NCBI GenBank assembly: GCA_018000295.1
Contig: JAGNKE010000007.1
Coordinates: forward strand, 1-38,785
Direction: 5' to 3'
Origin: Alphaproteobacteria bacterium
GTDB taxonomy: Bacteria; Pseudomonadota; Alphaproteobacteria; Micavibrionales; Micavibrionaceae
Length of the DNA: 38,785 bases
Part shown: positions 16,752 through 24,115 of the stretch, one piece after another
Position numbering within the stretch: position 1 is the first letter of the stretch
Layout: each line of letters begins with the position of its first letter
Made by a program: the position numbers and the translations under genes
Notes under the pieces: generated by a model
Database searches by the model: none
Told to the model about the DNA's origin: nothing
Seen by the model: the letters and a program-made list of their open reading frames with translations, nothing else

Positions 16752-18173
16752 TTAGGCCGCTTTCGCCCGTTCTTTCTCCGCCGGAAGAAACACAGGAATG
16801 TCCTTGCTGTGTTTTTGCGCGTAAACCTCGCGGTCATACTCAACGGCGGTCTCCCCGTGGAGCGCAAGGTCGAGTCCGTGATATTCCACGCGGGCATCGA
16901 CACGCAGCCCCATCGTCGCCTTGATGATCGCCAGCAGCACGAACGTCGCGGCGCCAGAATAGGCGCAGACCACGACAATCGACAGCGCCTGCGCGATCAA
17001 CTGCGTTTCGCCGCCGTAAAGCGTTCCGGCAACACCGCCGATCTGAGGGTTCGCGAGAAATCCGGTCAGCAGAGCCCCGGCGATACCGCCGACACCGTGC
17101 AGGCCGAAAACATCCAGCGAATCGTCGTACTTGAACCATATTTTGAGGTAGGCCACGGAGACATAGCACACCGCCGCAGAAGCGATACCAATCACCAGTG
17201 ATCCGGCGAAATCAACGAACCCGGCGGCAGGCGTAATCGCTACCAGTCCGGCGACAAGCCCCGACAGGGTGCCCTGAACACTGGCCTTGCCCTTATGCAT
17301 CAGTTCGATAATCATCCACACGGTCGCGGCCATGCCGGCGGCTGTATTCGTGACCAGCATCGCGTAGCCCGCTGAACCTCCGGCCGTCAGAGCCGACCCA
17401 GCGTTGAACCCGAACCAGCCCACCCACAGAAGTCCCGCGCCGATAACGCTCAGGATCAGGTTGTTGGAGGTGGAGGGGTCTTTATCCGCCTTCAGGCTGC
17501 GCCCGAGAATGATTGCGGCCACAAGTCCGGCCACCCCGGAAGCGATATGAACGACAAGTCCTCCCGCAAAGTCGATCGCCTTGCCCATGCCGAGCAGGCC
17601 GGTATAGTCGCTCATGCCCACCCCGCCGATGAAACCGCCCGGCCCCCAGACCCAATGCGCGATCGGGGCGTAGACGAAAAGAACCCAGAGCGGCGTGAAG
17701 ACCATAAGTGAAGTGAACTTGATCCGGTCGGCAACCGCACCGACCAGCAGCGCGGTGGTGATGATCGCAAACGTCATCTGGAACATGATGAAGACGGTTT
17801 CGGGAATCGTCCCGCTGGCCGAGGAGGGGGTAACCCCGTTGAGCATGGCCTTATCCAGTCCGCCGATAAAACTGTTCCCCTCGCCAAAGGCGAGCGTATA
17901 GCCGATCACAGGCCAAAGGACGCTGACAATTGCGCAGATCGCCAAGGATTGCATGAGCGTTGCCAGCACGTTATCGCGCTTGACCAGCCCGCCGTAAAAC
18001 AGCGCCAGCCCAGGCACGGTCATCATCAGCACAAGGAGAGAGGAGACCAGCATCCACGCCGTATCCCCGCTGTTGAAGGCAGGAGGCGGGGTCGCAGAAA
18101 CCTCCTCGGCGAAGGCTGTCCCTGCTGTCAAAAGGCCACACACAACTATTAGAAAAAATGCTTTTCTATTCAT
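16752..18173 (-). CDS. amtB: Ammonium transporter, Amt family
   Basis: A 473-residue inner-membrane channel for ammonium/ammonia. A signal peptide (cleavage after about residue 22, AFA) is followed by eleven hydrophobic helices. The two pore histidines are in VVHIASGVAG and GLHGVGGIAG. The cytoplasmic tail GLRVDARVEYHGLDLALHGE is the part that PII proteins bind. The usual glnK partner gene is absent on both sides. No -24/-12 (sigma-54) promoter was seen upstream. A small inverted repeat lies in the leader at 18199-18220. Confidence 0.95.
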   Translation of the reverse strand: MNRKAFFLIVVCGLLTAGTAFAEEVSATPPPAFNSGDTAWMLVSSLLVLMMTVPGLALFYGGLVKRDNVLATLMQSLAICAIVSVLWPVIGYTLAFGEGNSFIGGLDKAMLNGVTPSSASGTIPETVFIMFQMTFAIITTALLVGAVADRIKFTSLMVFTPLWVLFVYAPIAHWVWGPGGFIGGVGMSDYTGLLGMGKAIDFAGGLVVHIASGVAGLVAAIILGRSLKADKDPSTSNNLILSVIGAGLLWVGWFGFNAGSALTAGGSAGYAMLVTNTAAGMAATVWMIIELMHKGKASVQGTLSGLVAGLVAITPAAGFVDFAGSLVIGIASAAVCYVSVAYLKIWFKYDDSLDVFGLHGVGGIAGALLTGFLANPQIGGVAGTLYGGETQLIAQALSIVVVCAYSGAATFVLLAIIKATMGLRVDARVEYHGLDLALHGETAVEYDREVYAQKHSKDIPVFLPAEKERAKAA

Positions 18174-18198
18174 CGAAGACTCCCTGTTCTGTTCAATC

Positions 18199-18220
18199 GC
18201 TGCGATTTTCGCACCGCAGC
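18199..18220 (-). promoter_or_regulatory. Small hairpin in the amtB leader
   Basis: GCTGCG (18199-18204) and CGCAGC (18215-18220) are inverted copies 10 bases apart, 26 bases upstream of the amtB ATG. It could be an mRNA leader hairpin or a weak operator. Confidence 0.3.
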
Positions 18221-18300
18221 ATTATTTTCTTTATAACTAGGTTTACGAATATGAAAACACAAGCATTTTTTGCATCGCAACAAAATAAATCCAAAAAAAT

Positions 18301-18327
18301 CCGCCAGCATAAACCTAATGCTGGCGG
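18301..18327 (-). terminator. Intrinsic terminator of nrdB
   Basis: CCGCCAGCAT (18301-18310) and ATGCTGGCGG (18318-18327) form a perfect 10-bp stem with a 7-base loop. On the minus strand it is followed at once by ATTTTTTTGG. It lies 25 bases past the nrdB stop. Confidence 0.9.
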
Positions 18328-18351
18328 AAAAAAATACAGGATCGACGAAAA

Positions 18352-19425
18352 TTAAGCCGCCTCGCTCTCATCCTTGGGCGCGGCCACCACCCCGCCGATC
18401 TTCTTGCCGTAATTCCCGGCGAAGACCTCTTCGGAGAAAGCGGCTTCCCATGAACCCTGCGTCGAAGCCTTGGCGTATTCCGTCGCGCGGTTTTCGAAGA
18501 AGTTCGTATGTTCGGCTCCGTTCAGCATCTGGTCCATCCACGGCAGCGGGTTTTTGTCCGTCCCGTAGATCGGCTCAAGATTGAGCTGCTGCAGGCGGCG
18601 GTCGCCGATATAGCGGATGTAATCCTTGACCTCCTGCGCCTCCAGCCCCTCAATGCCGCCCATCTCGAAGGCCAGGTCGATAAACGCGTCCTCGAATCCG
18701 ATAATCTTGCGGCAGGAATCTGTGATCTCGTTCTTCAGCTTCGAATCCCAGATATCAGGATTTTCCTGCACGAACGCGTTAAACAGCCGGATCATGGAAA
18801 TACAGTGCAGCGTCTCGTCCCGCACCGACCACGTCACGATCTGCCCCATCCCCTTCATCTTGTTAAAGCGCGGGAAGTTCATCAGGATCGCGAACGAAGC
18901 AAAGAGCTGCAGCCCTTCGGTAAACGCGCTGAACAGCGCCATCGTCTTGGCGATATCGCGCCGCGAATCCATGCACGCCGTCTGCATATAATCGTACTTG
19001 TCCTTCATTTCCTTGTATCGCATGAAGGCCTGATACTCGATCTCCGGCATCCCGATCGTATCCAGAAGGTGAGAGTAGGCGGCAATGTGGATCGTTTCGA
19101 TATTCGCGAAGGCGCCGAGCATCATCTGCACCTCGACCGGCCCGAACACGCGGGAATAATGCTTCATGTAGCAGTTATTGACCTCCACGTCCGCCTGTGT
19201 AAAAAACCGGAAAATCTGCGTCAGCAGGTTGCGCTCGGAGGGGGTGAGCTTTTTCTTCCAGTCACGCACGTCCTCGGCCAGCGGCACTTCCTCGGGCAGC
19301 CAGTGGATCCGCTGCTGCGTCAGCCACGCCTCATAACACCACGGATAAAGGAACGGCTTGTAGACGTGCCGCTCCACCAAAAGGGGGGACTTGGCATTTT
19401 CGAGATCGTTGGCGGGTTTGGCCAT
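18352..19425 (-). CDS. nrdB: Class I ribonucleotide reductase, beta subunit (NrdB)
   Basis: A 357-residue radical-generating subunit that, with NrdA, reduces ribonucleoside diphosphates to deoxy forms. All expected metal ligands are seen: Asp79, Glu110, His113, Glu170, Glu204 and His207, with the radical Tyr117 in HIAAYSHL. There is no N-terminal ATP-cone. AAGGAGT precedes the ATG, and a strong terminator follows. The nrdA gene is on the same strand but 2.5 kb upstream, beyond msrB, a transporter and an oppositely oriented gene, so nrdB has its own promoter. A half NrdR-like site (TATAGTGT, 19459-19466) lies upstream, but not a full box. Confidence 0.96.
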   Translation of the reverse strand: MAKPANDLENAKSPLLVERHVYKPFLYPWCYEAWLTQQRIHWLPEEVPLAEDVRDWKKKLTPSERNLLTQIFRFFTQADVEVNNCYMKHYSRVFGPVEVQMMLGAFANIETIHIAAYSHLLDTIGMPEIEYQAFMRYKEMKDKYDYMQTACMDSRRDIAKTMALFSAFTEGLQLFASFAILMNFPRFNKMKGMGQIVTWSVRDETLHCISMIRLFNAFVQENPDIWDSKLKNEITDSCRKIIGFEDAFIDLAFEMGGIEGLEAQEVKDYIRYIGDRRLQQLNLEPIYGTDKNPLPWMDQMLNGAEHTNFFENRATEYAKASTQGSWEAAFSEEVFAGNYGKKIGGVVAAPKDESEAA

Positions 19426-19573
19426 GGGATGGTACTCCTTGGGAAAGAATCGGTTTAGTATAGTGTAGAGCGATCCCCGCCCGTGCCGAGTCTTTTCAGC
19501 ACACGGCCTTGGGGAAAGCGGGGATAGTTCGTGAACACTTAAGAAAATCTACATTTAGTAGATACAAAGAAAA

Positions 19574-20062
19574 ATGACACAACATATTGTAGCTTGCAAG
19601 ATGAATTCTCAATATTTTTCACAAAACTTTTTTCTGAATTTTTGCAAGGCTTTAAACCGAGCCTTTTTGACGATGGCGTTTATGATCCTTTGTAGCGTTC
19701 CCGCCCGTGCAGGAGAATCGGGCGTTAGGCACTTCACCGTCTTCCTCAACAACATCCCCCACACCGCCAGCGGCACGGTGCGCCCCTGCACCCCTCTGAT
19801 GGCGCGCTTCGAGCACCCGGATACCGCCGTCACCCGCGTACGGATGCGCTACCCCCACAACCACAACCTCTTTATGTTTTTTCCCATGAATGAGGAGGTG
19901 AATATAAGCCTGCACGAGGATTACATGGAAAAGGGGGAATGGAGCCTGAGCGACTTTATCGCCGAGGATGAATCCGCAAGAGCCTATGGCCAGATGACCC
20001 TGACCTTCCAGCCTCTCGACCCGCTGAATAAAGGTCTGTGCGAATCCTTTCCCGATTCCTGA
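19574..20062 (+). CDS. Hypothetical exported protein
   Basis: A 162-residue protein with a signal-like N-terminus, likely cleaved after ARA near residue 46; the true start may be the ATG at 19601, since neither has a good ribosome-binding site. The mature part looks like a small beta-rich domain with two cysteines (VRPCTPL and GLCESF) that could pair. It has no recognisable family. It lies between nrdB (divergent) and a transporter gene (convergent, 2 bases between ends). The first 100 bases are AT-rich and the rest is GC-rich. Confidence 0.55.
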   Translation: MTQHIVACKMNSQYFSQNFFLNFCKALNRAFLTMAFMILCSVPARAGESGVRHFTVFLNNIPHTASGTVRPCTPLMARFEHPDTAVTRVRMRYPHNHNLFMFFPMNEEVNISLHEDYMEKGEWSLSDFIAEDESARAYGQMTLTFQPLDPLNKGLCESFPDS

Positions 20063-20064
20063 AG

Positions 20065-20490
20065 CTACTTATTTACGACAAGAAAGACGGCAACAAACGA
20101 AAGGACCAGCCCGAGAATTTGGGTCATCTTCAGTGTTTCATGAAAATAAAAAACACCAAGAATGACGGCCAGAACGGCGGGCAGAAAACGGGCGATCGGC
20201 GTCGCCAGAGACATCGGCGCCCCCGCCTTGAACATATAAAATATGCCTAAGTGCGCGAGCATGATGCACGCCCCGACCAGCATATAAAGCACCGGCCCCT
20301 TGCCGAAATTTATATTTTTAACCAGACCGTCCTGCGCCAGAGGCAACAGGCATAAAGACAAAAGGAAAGCCGTAGCGGTCGTGATCACCAGCGCGATGAT
20401 CGGATCGACCGTGTCTTTCGCAAGCTGCGAAAAAAAATGAATCCCCGTGGCAGAGAAAACGACGAGCGCAGTGAAAAACGACCAGTGCAT
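20065..20490 (-). CDS. EamA-domain transporter, five-helix BAT type
   Basis: A 141-residue inner-membrane protein with five hydrophobic helices and a single EamA domain. This is half the size of ordinary drug/metabolite transporters and fits the small bacterial/archaeal transporter (BAT) type, which probably works as a dimer. The substrate is unknown. GGGG lies about 7 bases before the ATG. It is 64 bases downstream of msrB on the same strand and could share its transcript. Confidence 0.8.
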   Translation of the reverse strand: MHWSFFTALVVFSATGIHFFSQLAKDTVDPIIALVITTATAFLLSLCLLPLAQDGLVKNINFGKGPVLYMLVGACIMLAHLGIFYMFKAGAPMSLATPIARFLPAVLAVILGVFYFHETLKMTQILGLVLSFVAVFLVVNK

Positions 20491-20554
20491 GGACCAACCC
20501 CAAAAGGTAAAAGGAAAGTCCAGCTATAACGGAATTGAACGGCGTACCGAATAA

Positions 20555-21148
20555 CTATTTTTTAGGCTCTGCGGATTTTTCGCCCGTGCCATGCCCCTCA
20601 AACAGTTTCAAAAACTCCCCGTACCCTTCCTTCTCAAGATCGGCCAGCGGAATAAAGCGCAGCGCCGCCGAGTTGATGCAATACCTCATCCCGCCCTTAT
20701 CCTTTGGCCCATCATCGAATACATGGCCCAGGTGAGAGTCCGCGCTCTTTGAGCGGACCTCCGTGCGCGGCACCCAGAGTTTGGTATCGGTATGTTCCTT
20801 CACAGTCTCCTGCTGGATCGGTTTGGTGAAGCTCGGCCAGCCCGTGCCGGAATCGAATTTATCGAGCGAGGAAAACAGCGGCTCGCCTGAAACCACATCG
20901 ACATATATTCCAGGCTCCTTGTTGTCCCAATACTCATTGTCGAACGCGGGTTCCGTGCCGTCATGCTGGGTGACATATTTTTGCATCTTGTTGAGATGAT
21001 CTTTTTTCATGGCCTCTGTCCCTTCCTGAGCCTGTGCTGCCTGATCCTCCGCCTGCACGCCGGAGGTTGCGTTTAAAAAAATCCCGCCCGCAACCAGCAG
21101 GGCGCAAGAGAGAATAAGCGATAAAGCCGGAAAACCCTGTTTGTCCAT
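20555..21148 (-). CDS. msrB: Exported peptide-methionine (R)-S-oxide reductase MsrB
   Basis: A 197-residue enzyme that repairs oxidised methionine (R form) in proteins. An N-terminal signal (cleavage after VQA near residue 33) places it in the periplasm. The MsrB domain has GTGWPSF (Trp104), [14 protein letters not shown] (His139, His142) and the catalytic Cys157 in [11 protein letters not shown]. The two CxxC zinc motifs of many MsrB proteins are absent (VVSGEPLF), so this is the zinc-free form. The ATG at 21148 follows AAGGAAAAGG; an upstream TTG at 21172 is rejected. No exported MsrA is nearby. Confidence 0.94.
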   Translation of the reverse strand: MDKQGFPALSLILSCALLVAGGIFLNATSGVQAEDQAAQAQEGTEAMKKDHLNKMQKYVTQHDGTEPAFDNEYWDNKEPGIYVDVVSGEPLFSSLDKFDSGTGWPSFTKPIQQETVKEHTDTKLWVPRTEVRSKSADSHLGHVFDDGPKDKGGMRYCINSAALRFIPLADLEKEGYGEFLKLFEGHGTGEKSAEPKK

Positions 21149-21228
21149 GGTCTTGCCTTTTCCTTGGTTCAAAAGTTTAACATAAGCCTATTCGCTGGTC
21201 GGTAAGGGGGCGTTACACCTCCCAAAAG

Positions 21229-21256
21229 AAAAGAGGCCCGCAAGGGAGCCTCTTTT
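21229..21256 (-). terminator. Intrinsic terminator after the nrdA operon
   Basis: AAAAGAGGC (21229-21237) and GCCTCTTTT (21248-21256) form a perfect 9-bp stem. On the minus strand it runs into CTTTTGG. It ends the nrdA-89aa-DUF2188 transcript, about 90 bases past the last stop. Confidence 0.8.
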
Positions 21257-21347
21257 CATTACACAGATGAAGACTGAACGCAGTAAAAAAAGCTGTAAGT
21301 CTTACGCAGTCTACACAGGGTACGCAGTGAAACCTTTCACACTAAAG

Positions 21348-21587
21348 TTAGTTTTTTTTATCACGCGGGGGGAAAGGATCATTTCCTGGTGCGACAGTAT
21401 CTGAGTCGCGCCAGCGGCCATCACGTCCCTGTATCCGCACTTCCCCACCGCCAAGATTTCTAACAACATCTTTCGCAGATTTTTCAGCATCGCTTTGTTT
21501 ATCAAAAACTCCGCTAGCTTTTTGCCCTGCACCCTTAACAGCCCAACCATCAGGGTGCTTAACAACATATCTATCGTTTTTACCCAT
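21348..21587 (-). CDS. DUF2188 domain protein
   Basis: A 79-residue protein matching the DUF2188 pattern along its length: YVVKHPDGWAVKGAG, then VFDKQSDAEKSAKDV, then EVRIQGRDGR and the DPFPP ending. The domain is small, alpha/beta and of unknown function, widespread in bacteria. It is the third gene of the nrdA operon, 25 bases after the 89-residue protein, and a terminator follows. A link to nucleotide reduction is unproven; it may be a passenger. Confidence 0.88.
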   Translation of the reverse strand: MGKNDRYVVKHPDGWAVKGAGQKASGVFDKQSDAEKSAKDVVRNLGGGEVRIQGRDGRWRDSDTVAPGNDPFPPRDKKN

Positions 21588-21612
21588 AAACTTCTCCTGT
21601 TTCCAAACTTGC

Positions 21613-21882
21613 TTAATAGATAAGTTTCTTAGCCCTCGCCTTGGCTATAGCCAACTTTCCAGAGGCAGTAACAACCAAACCACCCAGACCTTGCCGAACC
21701 AAGTCCATATCCAAAAATTTCTGAAGATTCTCATTTGAAACGCTTCGGTTTAGCATCGTAGTAAGACGACGCAGATCACAAGCCTCAGCTTTGCTCAAAT
21801 CAGGTGCACGAGCCAATAAAGCCAAACGTCTCTTTCGGCGATCATCGTAAACAAAATCTTCCCGTTTTTCTTTATTAGCCAT
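21613..21882 (-). CDS. Hypothetical small basic protein
   Basis: An 89-residue, basic, helical protein of no recognised family. It contains regular Arg/Lys and Leu spacing (RRKRRLALLARAP, DLRRLTTMLNR), which might suggest nucleic-acid binding or a helical bundle; this is only composition. It sits 23 bases after nrdA and 25 before the DUF2188 gene, so the three form an operon. It is slightly less GC-rich than nrdA. Confidence 0.6.
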   Translation of the reverse strand: MANKEKREDFVYDDRRKRRLALLARAPDLSKAEACDLRRLTTMLNRSVSNENLQKFLDMDLVRQGLGGLVVTASGKLAIAKARAKKLIY

Positions 21883-21905
21883 CCTAAAACTCCATATCTA
21901 AATTC

Positions 21906-23756
21906 TCACTGACAGGCCAGACATTCGTCATATTTGCCGGATTCGTTAAAGCTGCCCTGTTTGGCTTCCGCAGCAGCAGCAGCTTCCGCTGCAGGCACTT
22001 CAGCTTGCGAACGCTTCCACGACGCATCGCTCTCCGCACGTTGGATGGATTTGGAGCGGCAGTAATAAAGCGACTTCACGCCCTTCTGCCACGCTTCCCA
22101 GTGGATGCGGTGCAGATCCGATTTATCAACGGTGGCAGGCAGGAAGATATTCAGCGACTGCGCTTGACAGACGAACGGGGTGCGGTCCGCCGCATGTTCG
22201 ATCAGCCAGCGCTGGTCGATCTCGAACGCGGTCTTGAAAACATCCTTCTCCTCGGGCGTCAGGAAATCGAGATGCTGCACGGAACCTTCGTTGGTGAAGA
22301 TCGAGGACCAGATATCTTCGTTATTCTGTCCGCGCTCTTCCAGAAGATTTTCAAGATACTTGTTCCGCACGGCGAACGATCCCGACAGCGTCTTGTGCGT
22401 GAAGGCGTTCGCGGCATTCGGCTCGATGCCGGGGCTGGTCCCACCGCAGATGATCGAAATGGATGCGGTCGGCGCAATCGCCATCTTGTTGGAGAAACGC
22501 TCCATGATCCCGTAATCGGCGGCATCGGGACATGGCCCGCGCTCATGCGCCAGCTTGACGGACGCATCGTCCGCCTGCCGCTTGACGTGCTGGAAGATTC
22601 TCCGGTTCCACACCTTCGCCATGACACCCTCCATCGGGATCATCTTGGACTGCAGGAACGAATGGAACCCCATGACGCCAAGCCCCACCGAACGCTCGCG
22701 CATCGCGGAATATTTGGCGCGCTTCATTGAATCAGGAGCCTTCTGGATGAAATCGCTCAGCACGTTATCGAGGAATCGCATGATATCCTCAATGAAGGTC
22801 GGATGACCCTGCCACTCTTCGAACTTCTCAAGATTGAGAGAGGACAGGCAGCACACGGCCGTCCGGTCGTTGCCCAGATGGTCGCGGCCCGTAGGCAGCG
22901 TGATCTCGGAACACAAATTCGACATCTTGACGTTCAGGCCGGCCATCTTGTGGTGGTCGGGAATGGCGTCATTCACATGATCGACAAAAATAAAGTAAGG
23001 CTCACCCGTCTCGATCCTTGCAGTCAGCAATCGGATCCAGAGATCGCGGGCGCTCACGCGGTCTACGACGTGACCGTCTTTCGGCGATTTCAGCGCCCAC
23101 TCCTCGTCGTTGCGGACGGCCTCCATGAAGCGGTTGGGAATCAGGACGCCCTGATGCAAATTCAGCGCCTTGCGGTTCGGATCGCCCCCGGTTGGGCGGC
23201 GGATTTCGATGAACTCCTCAATCTCCGGATGCCAGACAGGCAGGTAGATGGCCGCAGAACCGCGCCGCAAAGAACCTTGCGAAATCGCCAGCGTCAGCGA
23301 GTCCATGACGCGGATGAAGGGAACGATCCCGGAGGTCTTGCCGTTGCGCCCGACCTTCTCGCCGATCGAACGCACGTTCCCCCAGTACGAACCGATGCCC
23401 CCGCCCAGCGAGGCCAGCCAGACATTCTCGTTCCACAGTGAAACAATATCTTCAAGAGAGTCATTTGTTTCGTTCAGAAAACAGGAAATCGGCAAGCCGC
23501 GGTTTGTTCCGCCGTTCGAAAGAACGGGAGTCGCCGGCATGAACCACAGGTTCGAGATATAATCGTAAAGGCGCTGCGCGTGGGCACTGTCATCGCCGTA
23601 ATACATCGCCACGCGGGCGAACAGATCCTGATACTGCTCTTCAGGCAGCAGGTAACGGTCGGTAAGCGTGGCTTTTCCGAAGGAGGTGAGATAAGAGTCG
23701 CGGTTCCGGTCGATGCGGACGCGATTTCCCCTCTCCATTTGCGCGATGTCAAACAT
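21906..23756 (-). CDS. nrdA: Class I ribonucleotide reductase, alpha subunit (NrdA), short form
   Basis: A 616-residue catalytic subunit. Active-site residues are visible: Cys92 (ISCFLNETN), Asn280/Cys282/Glu284 (SNLCSEI), Cys302 (VCCLSSLNL), the radical-path pair Tyr564-Tyr565, and the C-terminal reducing pair Cys612/Cys615 (CLAC). It begins directly in the barrel-proximal region and has no ATP-cone, the regulatory domain of about 90 residues found in most NrdA; the paired NrdB also lacks one. An alanine-rich linker precedes the tail. Upstream are two palindromes that fit NrdR boxes and a possible promoter. It heads an operon with two small genes. Confidence 0.96.
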   Translation of the reverse strand: MFDIAQMERGNRVRIDRNRDSYLTSFGKATLTDRYLLPEEQYQDLFARVAMYYGDDSAHAQRLYDYISNLWFMPATPVLSNGGTNRGLPISCFLNETNDSLEDIVSLWNENVWLASLGGGIGSYWGNVRSIGEKVGRNGKTSGIVPFIRVMDSLTLAISQGSLRRGSAAIYLPVWHPEIEEFIEIRRPTGGDPNRKALNLHQGVLIPNRFMEAVRNDEEWALKSPKDGHVVDRVSARDLWIRLLTARIETGEPYFIFVDHVNDAIPDHHKMAGLNVKMSNLCSEITLPTGRDHLGNDRTAVCCLSSLNLEKFEEWQGHPTFIEDIMRFLDNVLSDFIQKAPDSMKRAKYSAMRERSVGLGVMGFHSFLQSKMIPMEGVMAKVWNRRIFQHVKRQADDASVKLAHERGPCPDAADYGIMERFSNKMAIAPTASISIICGGTSPGIEPNAANAFTHKTLSGSFAVRNKYLENLLEERGQNNEDIWSSIFTNEGSVQHLDFLTPEEKDVFKTAFEIDQRWLIEHAADRTPFVCQAQSLNIFLPATVDKSDLHRIHWEAWQKGVKSLYYCRSKSIQRAESDASWKRSQAEVPAAEAAAAAEAKQGSFNESGKYDECLACQ

Positions 23757-23827
23757 GAGTAGTGTCCTAACTCTTTATTGGTGTTTAGTAATGAACTAGA
23801 ATTGGGTTGAAGCGAGACTATGAAAAA

Positions 23828-23875
23828 CCACTAGACCTAGCGGTTAATCTCAGGTGAAAATACTATATCCGGTAT
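23828..23875 (-). promoter_or_regulatory. Tandem NrdR-like boxes upstream of nrdA
   Basis: Two imperfect palindromes lie 72-119 bases upstream of the nrdA ATG. Read on the minus strand they are ATACCGGATATAGTAT (23860-23875) and CCGCTAGGTCTAGTGG (23828-23843). Each matches about ten of the sixteen positions of the NrdR consensus, including the TAG-T core. Centres are 32 bp apart, about three helical turns, the usual spacing of NrdR box pairs. The upstream box overlaps the candidate -10, consistent with repression. Confidence 0.6.
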
Positions 23876-23926
23876 TGGGAGCCAAATTGAATTTATTCCT
23901 ACCCGACTCCGATTAAATCAAAAACC

Positions 23927-23952
23927 GTCTGTTTTATCTTCTTAAAACAGAC
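23927..23952 (-). terminator. Perfect hairpin with T-run upstream of nrdA
   Basis: GTCTGTTTT (23927-23935) and AAAACAGAC (23944-23952) pair over 9 bp. On the minus strand GGTTTTTGATTT follows. It looks like an intrinsic terminator facing nrdA, although no minus-strand gene lies upstream; it may block antisense transcription from the pyk side. Confidence 0.45.
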
Positions 23953-24115
23953 ATATCCCGTTTTTTATCCCCCGGTGAAAAAATCAAAAATTGAAAGAAT
24001 ATTACGCAAAAATGCGCTCCCCCTGTACCCTCATTAAACGAGTCTTAGAGGCTTTCCATTAGAGTAAAAAGTAGGGAAGATATTGGAATCTAATACAAAA
24101 AATCAGAGAATCGCC

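Larger units (their letters stand above)
23757..24115. other. Divergent regulatory region between nrdA and pyk
   Basis: This 359-base gap has no gene. It holds two NrdR-like boxes (23828-23875), a possible nrdA promoter on the minus strand (TTGGCT at 23880-23885, TATTTT at 23857-23862, spacer 17) and a perfect hairpin at 23927-23952. I could not place the pyk promoter. Confidence 0.5.

Noticed and set aside
18174..18290. Sigma-54 promoter expected for amtB
   Set aside because: No GG-N10-GC element with normal context was found on the minus strand.
18508..19458. Plus-strand frame of 316 codons opposite nrdB
   Set aside because: Antisense shadow of nrdB, with His- and Arg-rich composition typical of such frames.
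19451..19466. NrdR-like half box upstream of nrdB
   Set aside because: Only the right half (TATAGTGT) matches, the left half is poor and no second box lies 32 bp away.
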